The notes: generated by a model not told the origin, from the letters alone. Shown: positions 7,766 to 15,911, counted from the stretch's first letter. The stretch is 33,588 bases of DNA from Saprospiraceae bacterium (GCA_019187225.1 JABAQQ010000072.1:1-33588); one strand, 5' to 3'. Numbers and translations: made by a program.

Positions 7766-9982
7766 ATGAAAAAAACACTCCTCCTCATACTCATGGCGGC
7801 GGCACTAAAAGGTTATGCCCAAACCCCCGCCGACACCACGCTGGAAGCCGTCCCGATCCGGGAAACGGTCATTTCGGCCAACCGCAGCAGCCAGGCGCGC
7901 AGCGCCGTGGCGCAGCAGGTTAAAATCCTGACAAAGAATGAAATAGCGAGCCTGAACGCTCAGACGACCGCCGACCTCATCCAAAATTCCGGCGCGGCCT
8001 TCGTGCAAAAAAGCCAGCAGGGCGGTGGCAGTCCCGTGTTGCGTGGCTTTGAGGCCAGCCGGGTATTGCTCGTGGTAGACGGCGTACGAATGAACAACGC
8101 CATCTACCGCTCTGGTCACCTGCAAAACGCCATCACGCTCGACAACGCTGCGCTCGAGCGTGCCGAAGTGATCTTTGGCCCGGCATCCACGGTGTACGGC
8201 TCCGATGCGCTCGGCGGCGCGATTTGTTTTTATACCAGAAATCCCGTTTTCGCCGCCGAAGATGAAAACCTTAAAACGACGGGCAACGCCTTTTTCCGCT
8301 ACGGCACGGTGAACGAAGAAAAAACGGCGCACGGCGATTTCAGCATCGGCGGCCACAAGTTGGGTTCGTTTACATCCTTCACTTTCAGTGACTTCGGCCA
8401 TCTGCGCATGGGCGAACAGGAAGGCTCGGCGCCATTTTTCGGGAAACGGGATTTTTTTGTGGAGCGCATCGGCGGGCGGGATTCGCTCGTACGCAACAGC
8501 GACCCTTATGTTCAGAAGTTCAGCGGCTACCGGCAATCTGACTTGCTGCAAAAAATCGTTTTCCGCCCGAACGACAACAGCAGCCATACCCTCAATTTTC
8601 AATACAGCAACTCAACCGATATCCCGCGTTACGACCGCCTGACCGACCCCGGCAGCGGGGGCCAGGGCCTTCGCTTCGCAGAGTGGTACTATGGCCCGCA
8701 GGAGCGCGTGCTGGCTGCCTACAAACTCGCCCTGCACCAACTCGGCTGGTTCGACGGCGGTTTGCGCATCACGGCCAGTTACCAGAACATCACAGAGAGC
8801 CGCCACGACCGGCGCTTCGACAACGCCAACCGCAACAACCGCACGGAACAGGTGGGCGTCTGGGGTTTAGAGTCTGAGGCGCAGAAAAACTGGGGCCGCC
8901 AGAGTCTGCGCGTCGGCGTGGACGGGCAGTTCAACGACGTGCAATCCGCCGCTTTTCAGGAGAATATCGAAACCGGCGCCGTCAACCGGCTCAGCACCCG
9001 CTACCCCGATGGCGGCAGCGCGATGTGGACAGCGGCGGCCTTCGCGACGCACTCCTGGCAGCCGCGGGGCAGCGACGCCTGGACCTTCAGCGAAGGGCTT
9101 CGCGTGGGTTATACGGGCCTGAAAGCCACATTTATGGACAAGGAATTTTTCCCCTTCCCCTTCGACGAAGCCACACAGAACAGTCCCGTCGCGTCGGGCA
9201 GTCTCGGTGCGGTGTGGAACAGCGCCAAAGGCTGGCGCGTGGCACTGAGCGCTGCCACCGGCTTCCGCGTGCCCAATGTGGACGATCTCGGCAAGGTGTT
9301 CGATTCGCAGGCGGGCAGCGTCATCGTGCCGAACCCCGACGTGAAGCCGGAAAAAACGCTCAACCTCGACCTGAATGTGACGCGCAGCATCGCCGGGCGC
9401 CTGCGCTGGGAAAATGTGTTGTGGTTCACGGCCCTGCGCGACGCCCTGGTGACCGATGCGTTCCTGTTCAACGGTCAGGATTCTATTCTCTATGACGGCG
9501 AATTGAGCCGCGTGCTGGCCAACCAGAACAAACGGAACGCCAATCTCTTCGGTTTTTCCTCCAGCCTCGAAGCCGACGTGCTCGAATCCTTGGCGGCTTA
9601 TGGCTCTGTGAGTTACACCCGCGGACGCATTCAACAGGATGAAGGCGACGACCTGCCGCTCGACCACATCCCGCCGGTGTACGGGCGCGTGGGCGCACGC
9701 TGGCACATCCCCCGTGCCAACGTGGAGTTGTTCACCCTCTTCAACGGCAAAAAGCCCATCAAAGATTACTTCCCCAACGGCGAGGACAACGAACAATACG
9801 CTCCTGCCGACGGCATGCCTTCGTGGTGGACGCTCAACCTGCGCGGCGGCTATCGTTTTCACAAATACCTGACCCTGCAAGCGGGCGTGGACAACCTGCT
9901 CGACGTGCAGTACCGCGCATTTGCGTCGGGCATCAACGGGCCTGGGAGGAATTTTTGGGCGACGGTAAGGGTGGGGTGGTAG
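7766..9982 (+). CDS. TonB-dependent outer-membrane receptor, heme/hemoprotein-type
   Basis: The 738-residue product has a signal peptide (MKKTLLLILMAAALKGYAQ), a plug domain at about 45-155 and a 22-strand-type barrel after it. The plug carries GSPVLRGFEASRVLLVVDGV and VIFGPASTVYGSDALGGAI. This wording is typical of the hemoglobin/transferrin/lactoferrin-receptor branch of Bacteroidota TonB receptors. NPDVKPEKTLNLDL in the barrel matches the NPxLxPE(K/T) signature that precedes a barrel strand. The C-terminus ends in an aromatic (ATVRVGW), as outer-membrane barrels do. There is no N-terminal carboxypeptidase-like extension, so it is not a SusC-type glycan importer. Heme or iron uptake is an inference from family resemblance; no hemophore or Fur site was recognised nearby. 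Confidence 0.88.
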   Translation: MKKTLLLILMAAALKGYAQTPADTTLEAVPIRETVISANRSSQARSAVAQQVKILTKNEIASLNAQTTADLIQNSGAAFVQKSQQGGGSPVLRGFEASRVLLVVDGVRMNNAIYRSGHLQNAITLDNAALERAEVIFGPASTVYGSDALGGAICFYTRNPVFAAEDENLKTTGNAFFRYGTVNEEKTAHGDFSIGGHKLGSFTSFTFSDFGHLRMGEQEGSAPFFGKRDFFVERIGGRDSLVRNSDPYVQKFSGYRQSDLLQKIVFRPNDNSSHTLNFQYSNSTDIPRYDRLTDPGSGGQGLRFAEWYYGPQERVLAAYKLALHQLGWFDGGLRITASYQNITESRHDRRFDNANRNNRTEQVGVWGLESEAQKNWGRQSLRVGVDGQFNDVQSAAFQENIETGAVNRLSTRYPDGGSAMWTAAAFATHSWQPRGSDAWTFSEGLRVGYTGLKATFMDKEFFPFPFDEATQNSPVASGSLGAVWNSAKGWRVALSAATGFRVPNVDDLGKVFDSQAGSVIVPNPDVKPEKTLNLDLNVTRSIAGRLRWENVLWFTALRDALVTDAFLFNGQDSILYDGELSRVLANQNKRNANLFGFSSSLEADVLESLAAYGSVSYTRGRIQQDEGDDLPLDHIPPVYGRVGARWHIPRANVELFTLFNGKKPIKDYFPNGEDNEQYAPADGMPSWWTLNLRGGYRFHKYLTLQAGVDNLLDVQYRAFASGINGPGRNFWATVRVGW

Positions 9983-10086
9983 AGCGGGTTGAATCAGGAG
10001 GTACCCGATGTGGAAGGGGTTTAGGGATTTCGTTTAGGGACTCGGATGGCGCGAAATTCCGCCTCGTGACTCTTATTCGCCCGTCT

Positions 10087-10109
10087 CCGACGAGAAGTCG
10101 GTTATTTTA
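10087..10109 (+). terminator. Intrinsic terminator of the TonB receptor gene
   Basis: CCGAC (10087-10091) pairs with GTCGG (10097-10101) around a GAGAA loop and is followed directly by TTATTTTA. It lies about 105 bases after the receptor stop codon and abuts the left end of the MITE-like element. Confidence 0.6.
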
Positions 10110-10240
10110 GAGGCTGTCTCATAAGTCGGCTATTTGTTTACATCGTGATTTGTTTATTTGAAAACAGCACTGATTATGAGGGCGTAACGAAATAACCAAA
10201 TCCGCAATTGAACAAATAAACAGACTTATGAGACGACCTC
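10110..10240. mobile_element. 131-bp MITE-like element with IS-type terminal inverted repeats
   Basis: The ends are GAGGCTGTCTCATAAGTC (10110-10127) and its imperfect reverse complement at 10223-10240. The match extends inward across ATTTGTTT to about 28 bp with a few mismatches. The GAGGCTGTCTCA terminus resembles the ends of several IS5/IS1182-type insertion sequences, but there is no transposase and only about 75 bp lie between the arms. A target-site duplication is not evident. The element sits between the receptor terminator and the AT-rich GAF/Panacea cassette. Confidence 0.7.
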
Positions 10241-10608
10241 TTTTTCAGGGCCGGACCCCGATATGCTTGATTTTAGGCCGTTTTAAGATTTAATTGCTTA
10301 TATTCAAAAAATGTATAGGGTATAATGTACCGGCACAACTTTTTAGACGAGAAATTTGGATACCATCTAATTTTACCATACATTTGTAACATTAATATTT
10401 GAATATTCTCGCTTTTGAACTAATCCAACTATTTTGGTTGTTCATCCCTCCAGCAGTGAGTAGAGGAAGTCAACTCAATTTAATCTGACTCGTTTGAAGT
10501 TGAATTCCTGCCTTATTGTTTGTGATCTTTCAGTCTTCCGGTTTTGTTTTTGCTGGTTATAATAAGCAGGGCAATTTCAGACACCACTGGAATCCTGCTT
10601 AAACGCCT
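10241..10608. other. AT-rich gene-free leader before the GAF/Panacea cassette
   Basis: This 368-bp stretch has no credible gene. It is visibly AT-richer than the flanking receptor gene and holds one good promoter match (10355-10386). If that promoter is used, the mRNA has a leader of roughly 215 bases, long enough for regulation, but no riboswitch class was recognised. Confidence 0.6.
10355..10386 (+). promoter_or_regulatory. Bacteroidota-type promoter of the GAF/Panacea cassette
   Basis: TTTG at 10355-10358 (-33 element) and TACATTTG at 10379-10386 (-7 element, consensus TAnnTTTG) are separated by 20 bases, the preferred spacing. It is the clearest two-element match next to a gene in this window. 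Confidence 0.6.
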
Positions 10609-11481
10609 ATGCCTACCCATTACCTTAATCCGTCTGAACGGCCGATCCGCCCTGAGGAACGATTACCCGGGAACGGCGAAGCAAGAATTATTTCGCATAT
10701 ACATCGAAGAAGAGATTGGTATGATCGTAATGGGAAAATGGTAATTTTGGTATTATTTGGGCTGAGTGTCGTTGGTTTATTATTGGATTGGGGAAATTTA
10801 GAACTCGGCTGGTTTCGATTGGTTATTTTTGGTGCTTTTATTGCCGGAGTGTTACTGGCAATAAAAATAGCGAACCGAAAAGACAGATTGCAAAAAGAAG
10901 CAGAAGAAAATTCCATCAGACAACAGCGACATGAAGTCTGGTGGGAGCAGCAGGATACGGTACTCAAACGTTTACTGGACAACACCTTGAAAATACTGTC
11001 TGCAAAATTGCAGTTTTCAAATGACGAACGGATCACTCTTTTTCTCATTGACATCAACCGAAAAAGCCAATACAATATCATTGGACGCTACACACCTTAT
11101 TCGCCCTGTAACGATATCCGACGAACAAACGGTACCATTTACAAACCGTTTATTGAGAAAGCTTGTATCAAAGGAGAACTGTACATTGAAGATCTGCCCG
11201 AATTTACTCAATCCAATCTGTACCTGGATGAGTTGCGTACAAAATACGAAGTAGACTACCGGAATAAAATGCCGAAGATGCGCATGGAGCCTCGAAACTT
11301 TTACTTTAAGGCTATCATGGAAGATGGTCATCAATGCGGAATCATCATGTTTGAAAGCAGAAAGTGCAACCGATTGCCTTTAAATGACATCATAAAGGCA
11401 CTTGAAGAAGAGTCATTACTGATACGAGAATTTATCCGGCATCACCAGACGAAAAACAACTTCTTCCTTACTAACCAATAA
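10609..11481 (+). CDS. Two-TM GAF-like protein, putative effector paired with a Panacea protein
   Basis: The product has 290 residues. After a charged N-terminus (1-43) come two adjacent transmembrane helices (about 44-62 and 66-86, with a short loop). Next is a basic/coiled-coil linker (88-125) and a cytoplasmic domain of about 150 residues. In that domain the patterns ERITLFLIDINRKSQYNIIG, IGRYTPYSP, AFIEKACIKGELYIEDLP-like spacing and a late FYFKAIMEDGHQCGIIMFES strand follow the layout of a GAF domain. The ATG at 10609 is chosen because the next in-frame Met lies at the first TM helix. The gene ends 9 bases before the DUF4065 gene and shares its AT-rich composition, so the pair is probably one transcription unit acquired together. 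Panacea proteins often neutralise membrane-active or enzymatic toxins, so a toxin or effector role is inferred. Alternatively it is a signal-sensing membrane protein. Confidence 0.7.
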   Translation: MPTHYLNPSERPIRPEERLPGNGEARIISHIHRRRDWYDRNGKMVILVLFGLSVVGLLLDWGNLELGWFRLVIFGAFIAGVLLAIKIANRKDRLQKEAEENSIRQQRHEVWWEQQDTVLKRLLDNTLKILSAKLQFSNDERITLFLIDINRKSQYNIIGRYTPYSPCNDIRRTNGTIYKPFIEKACIKGELYIEDLPEFTQSNLYLDELRTKYEVDYRNKMPKMRMEPRNFYFKAIMEDGHQCGIIMFESRKCNRLPLNDIIKALEEESLLIREFIRHHQTKNNFFLTNQ

Positions 11482-11490
11482 TTTCCTGAA

Positions 11491-12123
11491 ATGTCTCCAC
11501 TTAATAATGTGCTGCTGTACCTCTATCGGGAATTCCCTAATCCTTTGAGCCTTGGCGCTTCTCGAGCGATCAAGATGATCTTTCTGGCCGACTGGCGTTG
11601 TGCTGTGGACTCCGGTGAACCTATGACTGATATTGAATGGCGAAATAGCGACCGCGGGCCATATTCACCTTTAATTGCTGAAGCGCTGGCCCGGGATGAA
11701 GAAAACTTTTTTCTGGAACCAAACGAAGAAGAAAGCCTGCGCGCACTTTCATTTGTCGTGATTCCCAAAAGCAACTCCCTGGCGCATGCTGATCTGGATT
11801 TGAATTGTAAAAAAGCCCTCGATGGAGTTGTCGAGGATACCCATCAAATGGCTTTATGGCAATTGAGCAATTTTGTAGAAACACAATTTCCTATGCGCGT
11901 CACGGAACAGGGAGATGTGATTCGACTTTCATTTTGGGCAAAACAGTATAGGAAAATCATGCATTCGCCGAAGGAGGTGGAAGATTTCATAAGGTATCAC
12001 AAACTACGCGAAGCTTCTTTTGAATCTGCATCTACGGCAGATTCTGCTTTTCACAAATCAGCAGCATTGCAAGGCAACTACACTACCTACCACAAACATC
12101 TTTTTGTCAAACGCCTGAAATAG
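11491..12123 (+). CDS. Panacea (DUF4065/SocA-like) domain protein, putative antitoxin
   Basis: The 210-residue product has the DUF4065/SocA pattern. RAIKMIFLADWRCAVDSGEP corresponds to the KLLYFADxxHLxxxGxP-like helix-turn-helix region, and TDIEWRNSDRGPYSP corresponds to the GPV/YxP motif. An acidic helical segment follows (EALARDEENFFLEPNEEE), and the domain ends near residue 165 (SFWAKQYRKIM). Panacea domains are known hyper-promiscuous antitoxin modules found beside many unrelated toxins; some SocA-like members act as protease adaptors. Here the partner is the upstream two-TM GAF-like gene. Antitoxins may lie first or second in such operons. An intrinsic terminator follows at 12148, closing a two-gene unit. 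The function is inferred from domain and context. Confidence 0.75.
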   Translation: MSPLNNVLLYLYREFPNPLSLGASRAIKMIFLADWRCAVDSGEPMTDIEWRNSDRGPYSPLIAEALARDEENFFLEPNEEESLRALSFVVIPKSNSLAHADLDLNCKKALDGVVEDTHQMALWQLSNFVETQFPMRVTEQGDVIRLSFWAKQYRKIMHSPKEVEDFIRYHKLREASFESASTADSAFHKSAALQGNYTTYHKHLFVKRLK

Positions 12124-12147
12124 CCATTGCTCACATTCTGAGGTATT

Positions 12148-12190
12148 AAACGGCCTCGAACGGTTATCAATGAGCCGCTCGTGGCCGTTT
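12148..12190 (+). terminator. Intrinsic terminator of the GAF/Panacea unit
   Basis: Bases 12148-12163 (AAACGGCCTCGAACGG) pair with 12175-12190 at 14 of 16 positions around an 11-base loop, starting 25 bases after the stop codon. The 3' side ends in CGTTTTG. The A-run before it makes it possibly bidirectional. Confidence 0.8.
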
Positions 12191-12318
12191 TGCATTATTG
12201 TTCCACCATCTGTTGTTTATGCCATTCTCCGGTCAGATGCGGATATGGCAATCCTGTACTTACTTATTACTTCAAGTCACCCAATGAATCCACTCGGTGA
12301 ATAACCGCACTCTTTCCC

Positions 12319-12326
12319 TACTTTTG
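12319..12326 (+). promoter_or_regulatory. Candidate -7 box of the glyA promoter
   Basis: TACTTTTG matches the TAnnTTTG consensus, 65 bases before the glyA start. No good -33 TTTG is seen at the right distance, so the call is tentative. Transcription from here would place the heptamer repeats in the glyA leader. Confidence 0.4.
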
Positions 12327-12334
12327 CCGCGCCC

Positions 12335-12374
12335 CAATCCGCAATCCGTAATCCGCAATCCGCAATCCGCAATC
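12335..12374 (+). repeat. Five-unit heptamer tandem repeat (CAATCCG) before glyA
   Basis: The units at 12335-12369 are CAATCCG, CAATCCG, TAATCCG, CAATCCG and CAATCCG, followed by a partial CAATC and a stray CCGCAATC near 12381-12388. A second five-unit array of the same heptamer lies at 20726-20760, next to clpB. Confidence 0.9.
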
Positions 12375-12391
12375 AATATTCCGCAATCAAC

Positions 12392-13663
12392 ATGTCCGAT
12401 ATCGTCTTTTCCCTGATCCAAAAAGAACTCGACCGCCAGCGCCGGGGCGTGGAACTTATTGCTTCCGAGAATTTTACGAGCCAGGCCGTGCTCGACGCCA
12501 TGGGCACCTGTCTCACCAACAAATACGCCGAAGGTTATCCCGGCCGCCGCTACTACGGTGGCTGCGAAGTAGTGGACGAGGTGGAGCAGCTCGCCATCGA
12601 CCGCCTCAAGGAACTTTTCGGCGCGGCCTGGGCCAACGTGCAGCCGCATTCCGGTGCGCAGGCCAATGCGGCGGTATTCCTCGCCTGCCTCCAACCCGGC
12701 GACAAGATACTGGGTTTCAATCTCGCGCACGGCGGCCACCTGTCGCACGGCTCACCGGTCAATTATTCGGGCAAAGTGTATACGCCCTCTTTTTACGGCG
12801 TGGAGGAGGATACCGGTCGCATTGACATGGACAAAGTGGAAGCTATCGCCCGCGCCGAACGACCCAGGCTCATCATTTGCGGCGCTTCGGCCTACGCCCG
12901 CGACTGGGACTACGCCCGCTTTCGCAAAATCGCGGATTCGGTCGGCGCGTTGCTCCTGGCCGACATCGCGCACCCCGCCGGCCTGATCGCCGCCAAACTG
13001 CTCAACGACCCCGTGCCGCACTGCCACATCATCACCAGCACCACCCATAAAACCCTGCGCGGCCCGCGCGGCGGCATCATCCTGATGGGCAAAGACTTCG
13101 ACAACCCCTGGGGGCGCACGACGAAAAAAGGCGCGCCGATCCAGATGTCGGCAATCCTCGACAGCGGCGTGTTCCCCGGCATGCAGGGCGGGCCGCTCGA
13201 ACACGTCATCGCCGCCAAAGCCGTCGCCTTCGGCGAGGCCTTGCAGCCGGAATTCAAAACCTACGGTCAGCAGGTCATCAAAAACGCTGCTGCCATGGCG
13301 AAGGAATTTGTGGCCCGGGGTTACAACATCATTTCCGGCGGCACCGACAACCACCTGATGCTCATTGACCTGCGCTCGAAAAACGTGACGGGTAAAGTGG
13401 CCGAAAACGCTCTCGGCGAAGCGGACATTACGGTGAACAAGAACATGATCCCCTTCGACCCGCAGCCGCCGATGACCACCTCCGGCATCCGCGTCGGCAC
13501 GGCCGCCGTCACCTCGCGCGGCTTCAAAGAAGCCGATTGCGTACAGGTGGTGGAATGGATTGACGCGGTGTTGAGCCGCCCGGAGGATTCGGCGCACCAC
13601 ACCAAAGTGCGCAGGGAGGTGAATGCCTGCATGAAGAATTTTCCGCTTTACGAAATCAGTTAG
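12392..13663 (+). CDS. glyA: Serine hydroxymethyltransferase
   Basis: This cytoplasmic, PLP-dependent enzyme interconverts serine plus tetrahydrofolate with glycine plus 5,10-methylene-tetrahydrofolate, feeding one-carbon metabolism. The product has 423 residues, the normal length. It shows ELIASENF (21-28), [13 protein letters not shown] (45-57), the PHSGAQAN substrate loop (85-92), D191/H194 in ADIAHPAG, and the PLP-binding Lys220 in [13 protein letters not shown]. It is complete and monocistronic. The ATG at 12392 gives the expected N-terminus. A heptamer repeat array lies just upstream and a large word-built inverted repeat begins at its stop codon. The flanking genes are unrelated to folate metabolism. 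Confidence 0.98.
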   Translation: MSDIVFSLIQKELDRQRRGVELIASENFTSQAVLDAMGTCLTNKYAEGYPGRRYYGGCEVVDEVEQLAIDRLKELFGAAWANVQPHSGAQANAAVFLACLQPGDKILGFNLAHGGHLSHGSPVNYSGKVYTPSFYGVEEDTGRIDMDKVEAIARAERPRLIICGASAYARDWDYARFRKIADSVGALLLADIAHPAGLIAAKLLNDPVPHCHIITSTTHKTLRGPRGGIILMGKDFDNPWGRTTKKGAPIQMSAILDSGVFPGMQGGPLEHVIAAKAVAFGEALQPEFKTYGQQVIKNAAAMAKEFVARGYNIISGGTDNHLMLIDLRSKNVTGKVAENALGEADITVNKNMIPFDPQPPMTTSGIRVGTAAVTSRGFKEADCVQVVEWIDAVLSRPEDSAHHTKVRREVNACMKNFPLYEIS

Positions 13664-13803
13664 CAGGTTGCGGGTTAACGGGTTGCGGGTTAACGGGTAC
13701 AACGTCCGTTAACCTGCAACCCGTAACTATCCTTCCGGCTCATTGCCGTGAATGACATCCACAGTACAACGTCCGTTAACCCGTTAACCCGCAACCCGCT
13801 AAC
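13659..13803. repeat. Word-built inverted repeat between convergent glyA and M28 peptidase genes
   Basis: The left half starts at the glyA stop with two tandem copies of the word GGTTGCGGGTTAACG. The right half (about 13778-13803) is the reverse complement with one mismatch over about 25 bases. A further inner pair uses ACAACGTCCGTTAACC (near 13699 and again near 13767). The array fills the 142-bp gap and could fold into one long or two nested stems, so it probably terminates both genes. Confidence 0.8.
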
Positions 13804-13805
13804 CC

Positions 13806-15233
13806 TCAAAGCCCATACTTATCCAGCAAATACACCAAAGCTGCCATGCTCGCCGTGCCGAGTTCGAGTTCGCGTTTGTTCACTTTGTCAAAGGTGTCGT
13901 CCGCCGAGTGGTGGAGGTCGAAATAGCGCTGGGAATCGGGAGAGTAGCCGCTCAGCAGGCCCTTCATGCCTTTCAGGGGGCCGATGTCGGCGCCGGAACC
14001 GCCTTTGGTGAGTTTCAGGCCGTAGGGTTCCAGCAGCGGTTCGTAGGCTGATACTTTTTCAAAGAATTTTCCGAAAACCGCTTCATCGCCGTCGAAGGAG
14101 AAGCCGCGGGGGGTGAAACCGCCCGCGTCGCTTTCGATGGCGGCAAGGTGGAATTCACCTTTGCGCTCCGCTTCTTCCGCGTATTTTTTGCCGCCGCGCA
14201 GGCCGTTTTCCTCGTTCATGAACAACACGCAGCGGATCGTATGGCGGGGTCGGTAGCCGAGCCGCTTGAAGATGCGCAGGACGTCCATGCTCTGCATGCA
14301 ACCTGCTCCGTCGTCGTGCGCGCCATGGCCGGCATCCCAGCTGTCTAAGTGACCGCCCACCAAAATGACATCGCCCGGGCGTTCCGAGCCGCGTATCTCG
14401 CCGATGACGTTGTAAGACGGTGCATCGGGCAAAGTCTGGCAGTTCATTTTCATAAACACGGTGACTTTACCTTCTTCTTTCAATACCTGGCTGAGTTTTT
14501 CAGCGGCCATCGTGCTGATGGCTGCTGCCGGGATCAGCGTGAAAGTGGAATCGTAGCGCAGCGAACCGGTGTGCGGAAAATCGTCGAGCCGCAGGGTCAT
14601 GGAGCGCACCAGCACAGCGACGGCGCCGTATTTGGCCGCGCGGGATGCGCCATATGCGCGTTGGTCCACCGAGCCGCCATAAGCCTCGAAGGTGCGGATC
14701 TTCGTCGGGTCCATGGGGCGGTTGTAAAAGACGATCTTGCCGCGCAGGCCGCGTTCGTTGAGTTTGTCGAGTTCGTCCCAACTTTTCACCTCCACCACTT
14801 CGGCGCTGACGCCACCTGCCGGAGTACCTACCGAGCCGCCGAGCGCCAGCGCGTTGAGGTTGAAGGTGCCGTATTTTTTAGAGCCGCTCACGCGCACCTG
14901 TTCGGCGTCGCCGCGCACCCAATGCGGCACCATCACCGGCTGTAGCCACACTGAGTCCAGGGCGAGCGTGTCGAGCATGGAGCGCGTCCATTGCACGGCT
15001 TTTTCGGCGCCGGCGCTGCCGCTGAGGCGGTGGCCGATGCGCAAGGAGAGGTGTTCGAGCCAGGGGTAACAGCGCCCATCGGTGAGCGCCCGGTCGTAAA
15101 TTTTGCGAATAAAAGCCGCATCAGCATCTTTTTCGGATGTTTGGGCCGACAGATCCATTTGAAGTGTAAAAACGACAATAAGGGGGAGCAGGCAAAAGCG
15201 ACTGAAGGGTGATTGTGACCGATAATTTTCCAT
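13806..15233 (-). CDS. Exported M28-family zinc aminopeptidase/carboxypeptidase with PA domain
   Basis: The product is 475 residues from the ATG at 15233 (a TTG 12 bases upstream is a weaker start). An N-terminal signal peptide ends near MDLSAQ. Residues about 125-265 contain a protease-associated (PA) insert. The catalytic domain shows the full M28 di-zinc set: H295 in GGHLDSWD, bridging D307 in GAHDDGAG, catalytic E341 and ligand E342 in FMNEENGLRGG, D369 in ESDAGG, and H442 in LHHSADDT. This matches the carboxypeptidase Q/PGCP-like M28 peptidases common in Bacteroidota, which trim peptides in the periplasm. The gene is convergent with glyA and probably transcribed alone. Confidence 0.93.
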   Translation of the reverse strand: MENYRSQSPFSRFCLLPLIVVFTLQMDLSAQTSEKDADAAFIRKIYDRALTDGRCYPWLEHLSLRIGHRLSGSAGAEKAVQWTRSMLDTLALDSVWLQPVMVPHWVRGDAEQVRVSGSKKYGTFNLNALALGGSVGTPAGGVSAEVVEVKSWDELDKLNERGLRGKIVFYNRPMDPTKIRTFEAYGGSVDQRAYGASRAAKYGAVAVLVRSMTLRLDDFPHTGSLRYDSTFTLIPAAAISTMAAEKLSQVLKEEGKVTVFMKMNCQTLPDAPSYNVIGEIRGSERPGDVILVGGHLDSWDAGHGAHDDGAGCMQSMDVLRIFKRLGYRPRHTIRCVLFMNEENGLRGGKKYAEEAERKGEFHLAAIESDAGGFTPRGFSFDGDEAVFGKFFEKVSAYEPLLEPYGLKLTKGGSGADIGPLKGMKGLLSGYSPDSQRYFDLHHSADDTFDKVNKRELELGTASMAALVYLLDKYGL

Positions 15234-15412
15234 TTTCAAGAGCAAATAAAATTATGTTCCAAATACGGGTTTGCATTTCCCGTGCTTTAAAATTTGTTTT
15301 GTAAAGTTTTCATTTTTGCAAAATCGCATGTTCGCATATTTTCTTCGTCTGTCCGGAGGTTTTTGTATCCGTATTTCGCAGGCAAAAATTTTTTCAAAAA
15401 AATTTTGCTTTC

Positions 15413-15447
15413 TTGTTGTAGAAATCACACAAAGCATTTTACCTTTG
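15413..15447 (+). promoter_or_regulatory. Orphan Bacteroidota-type promoter
   Basis: TTGTTG (15413-15418) and TACCTTTG (15440-15447, consensus TAnnTTTG) are separated by 21 bases. ACAAAG (15430-15435) and CTTTGT lie symmetrically around the -7 box and could form an operator. No protein-coding gene follows on this strand for 570 bases; a terminator comes about 55 bases later. Confidence 0.55.
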
Positions 15448-15453
15448 TCAACA

Positions 15454-15536
15454 GAAAGCAAGTACGCGAAAGAATAATTTGGTTTTATTTGGTTAGGGCT
15501 GAGGTAGTGCTGTGGTGGCACTGCCTCATTTTTTTT
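15454..15536 (+). ncRNA. Candidate small RNA of about 80 nt
   Basis: The interval between the promoter at 15413-15447 and the terminator at 15501-15536 has no credible open frame. The predicted transcript would have an unstructured A-rich 5' part and end in a 10-bp GAGGTAGTGC/GCACTGCCTC stem with an eight-U tail, a common layout for trans-acting small RNAs. It resembles no family I can name. The exact 5' end is estimated as about 6-7 bases after the -7 box. Confidence 0.45.
15501..15536 (+). terminator. Strong intrinsic terminator without an upstream protein gene
   Basis: GAGGTAGTGC (15501-15510) pairs with GCACTGCCTC (15518-15527) with one G-T pair, then A and eight T. The T-run is on the plus strand only, so it does not serve the minus-strand gene whose stop codon lies at 15540. 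Confidence 0.8.
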
Positions 15537-15539
15537 GTT

Positions 15540-15911
15540 CTATTTGGTTCCCGGTTTTTCCGGCTCTTTCTTATCGGGATGAAATATGTGCCGAAACTGA
15601 CTCGGCAACAACCTGATTTTGTGGCCCAGCCATTTTTCCAAAGTCATCGCCACCAGCGCATAACTTTCAGTGACGCCCGGCAAGGGTACGACTACCACGA
15701 CAAAAAAAGGAAGAAACCTGGGAATGTCTTTCAACTGCTCCACCGCTGTGCGCAATTCTTCAGGCGTCGGATGACGGTGCGCCGGCGTGAGACGCAGCTT
15801 GCCCGACCCGTGCCGGGCGAACACGTTGATCATGCGGGTCGTTTCCACCCCCTCCATCACCAATGCCCAAAGCATCTGTTTGGGCAAGCGGATTATTTCG
15901 CGAAGTTTCAT
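15540..15911 (-). CDS. Small LETM1-like membrane protein
   Basis: The 123-residue product has an amphipathic N-terminal half, one hydrophobic stretch (about 66-90, DIPRFLPFFVVVVVPLPG) and a basic C-terminus rich in K and P. The order PTPEELRTAVEQLKDIPRF, then PLPGVTESYA, then LLPSQF follows the pattern of LETM1-type ribosome-binding/ion-homeostasis domains (x-D-I-x-R-x-x-P-F, P-x-P-G, LLPS-x-F). Bacteroidota encode short stand-alone proteins of this kind. The role is unknown. A CAAAGTTA (minus-strand TAACTTTG) lies 8 bases before the start codon and could be a -7 box giving a nearly leaderless mRNA. It diverges from the NACHT gene. Confidence 0.6.
   Translation of the reverse strand: MKLREIIRLPKQMLWALVMEGVETTRMINVFARHGSGKLRLTPAHRHPTPEELRTAVEQLKDIPRFLPFFVVVVVPLPGVTESYALVAMTLEKWLGHKIRLLPSQFRHIFHPDKKEPEKPGTK

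Noticed and set aside
8867-9880. 337-codon open frame antisense to the TonB receptor
   Set aside because: The receptor frame has signal peptide, plug and barrel motifs; the antisense frame has none.
10110-10240. Target-site duplication around the MITE-like element
   Set aside because: The bases next to the two ends (T/A-rich on both sides) do not form a convincing duplication.
12752-13702. 316-codon open frame antisense to glyA
   Set aside because: The complete, canonical GlyA on the other strand explains the coding signal; the antisense product has shadow-like composition.
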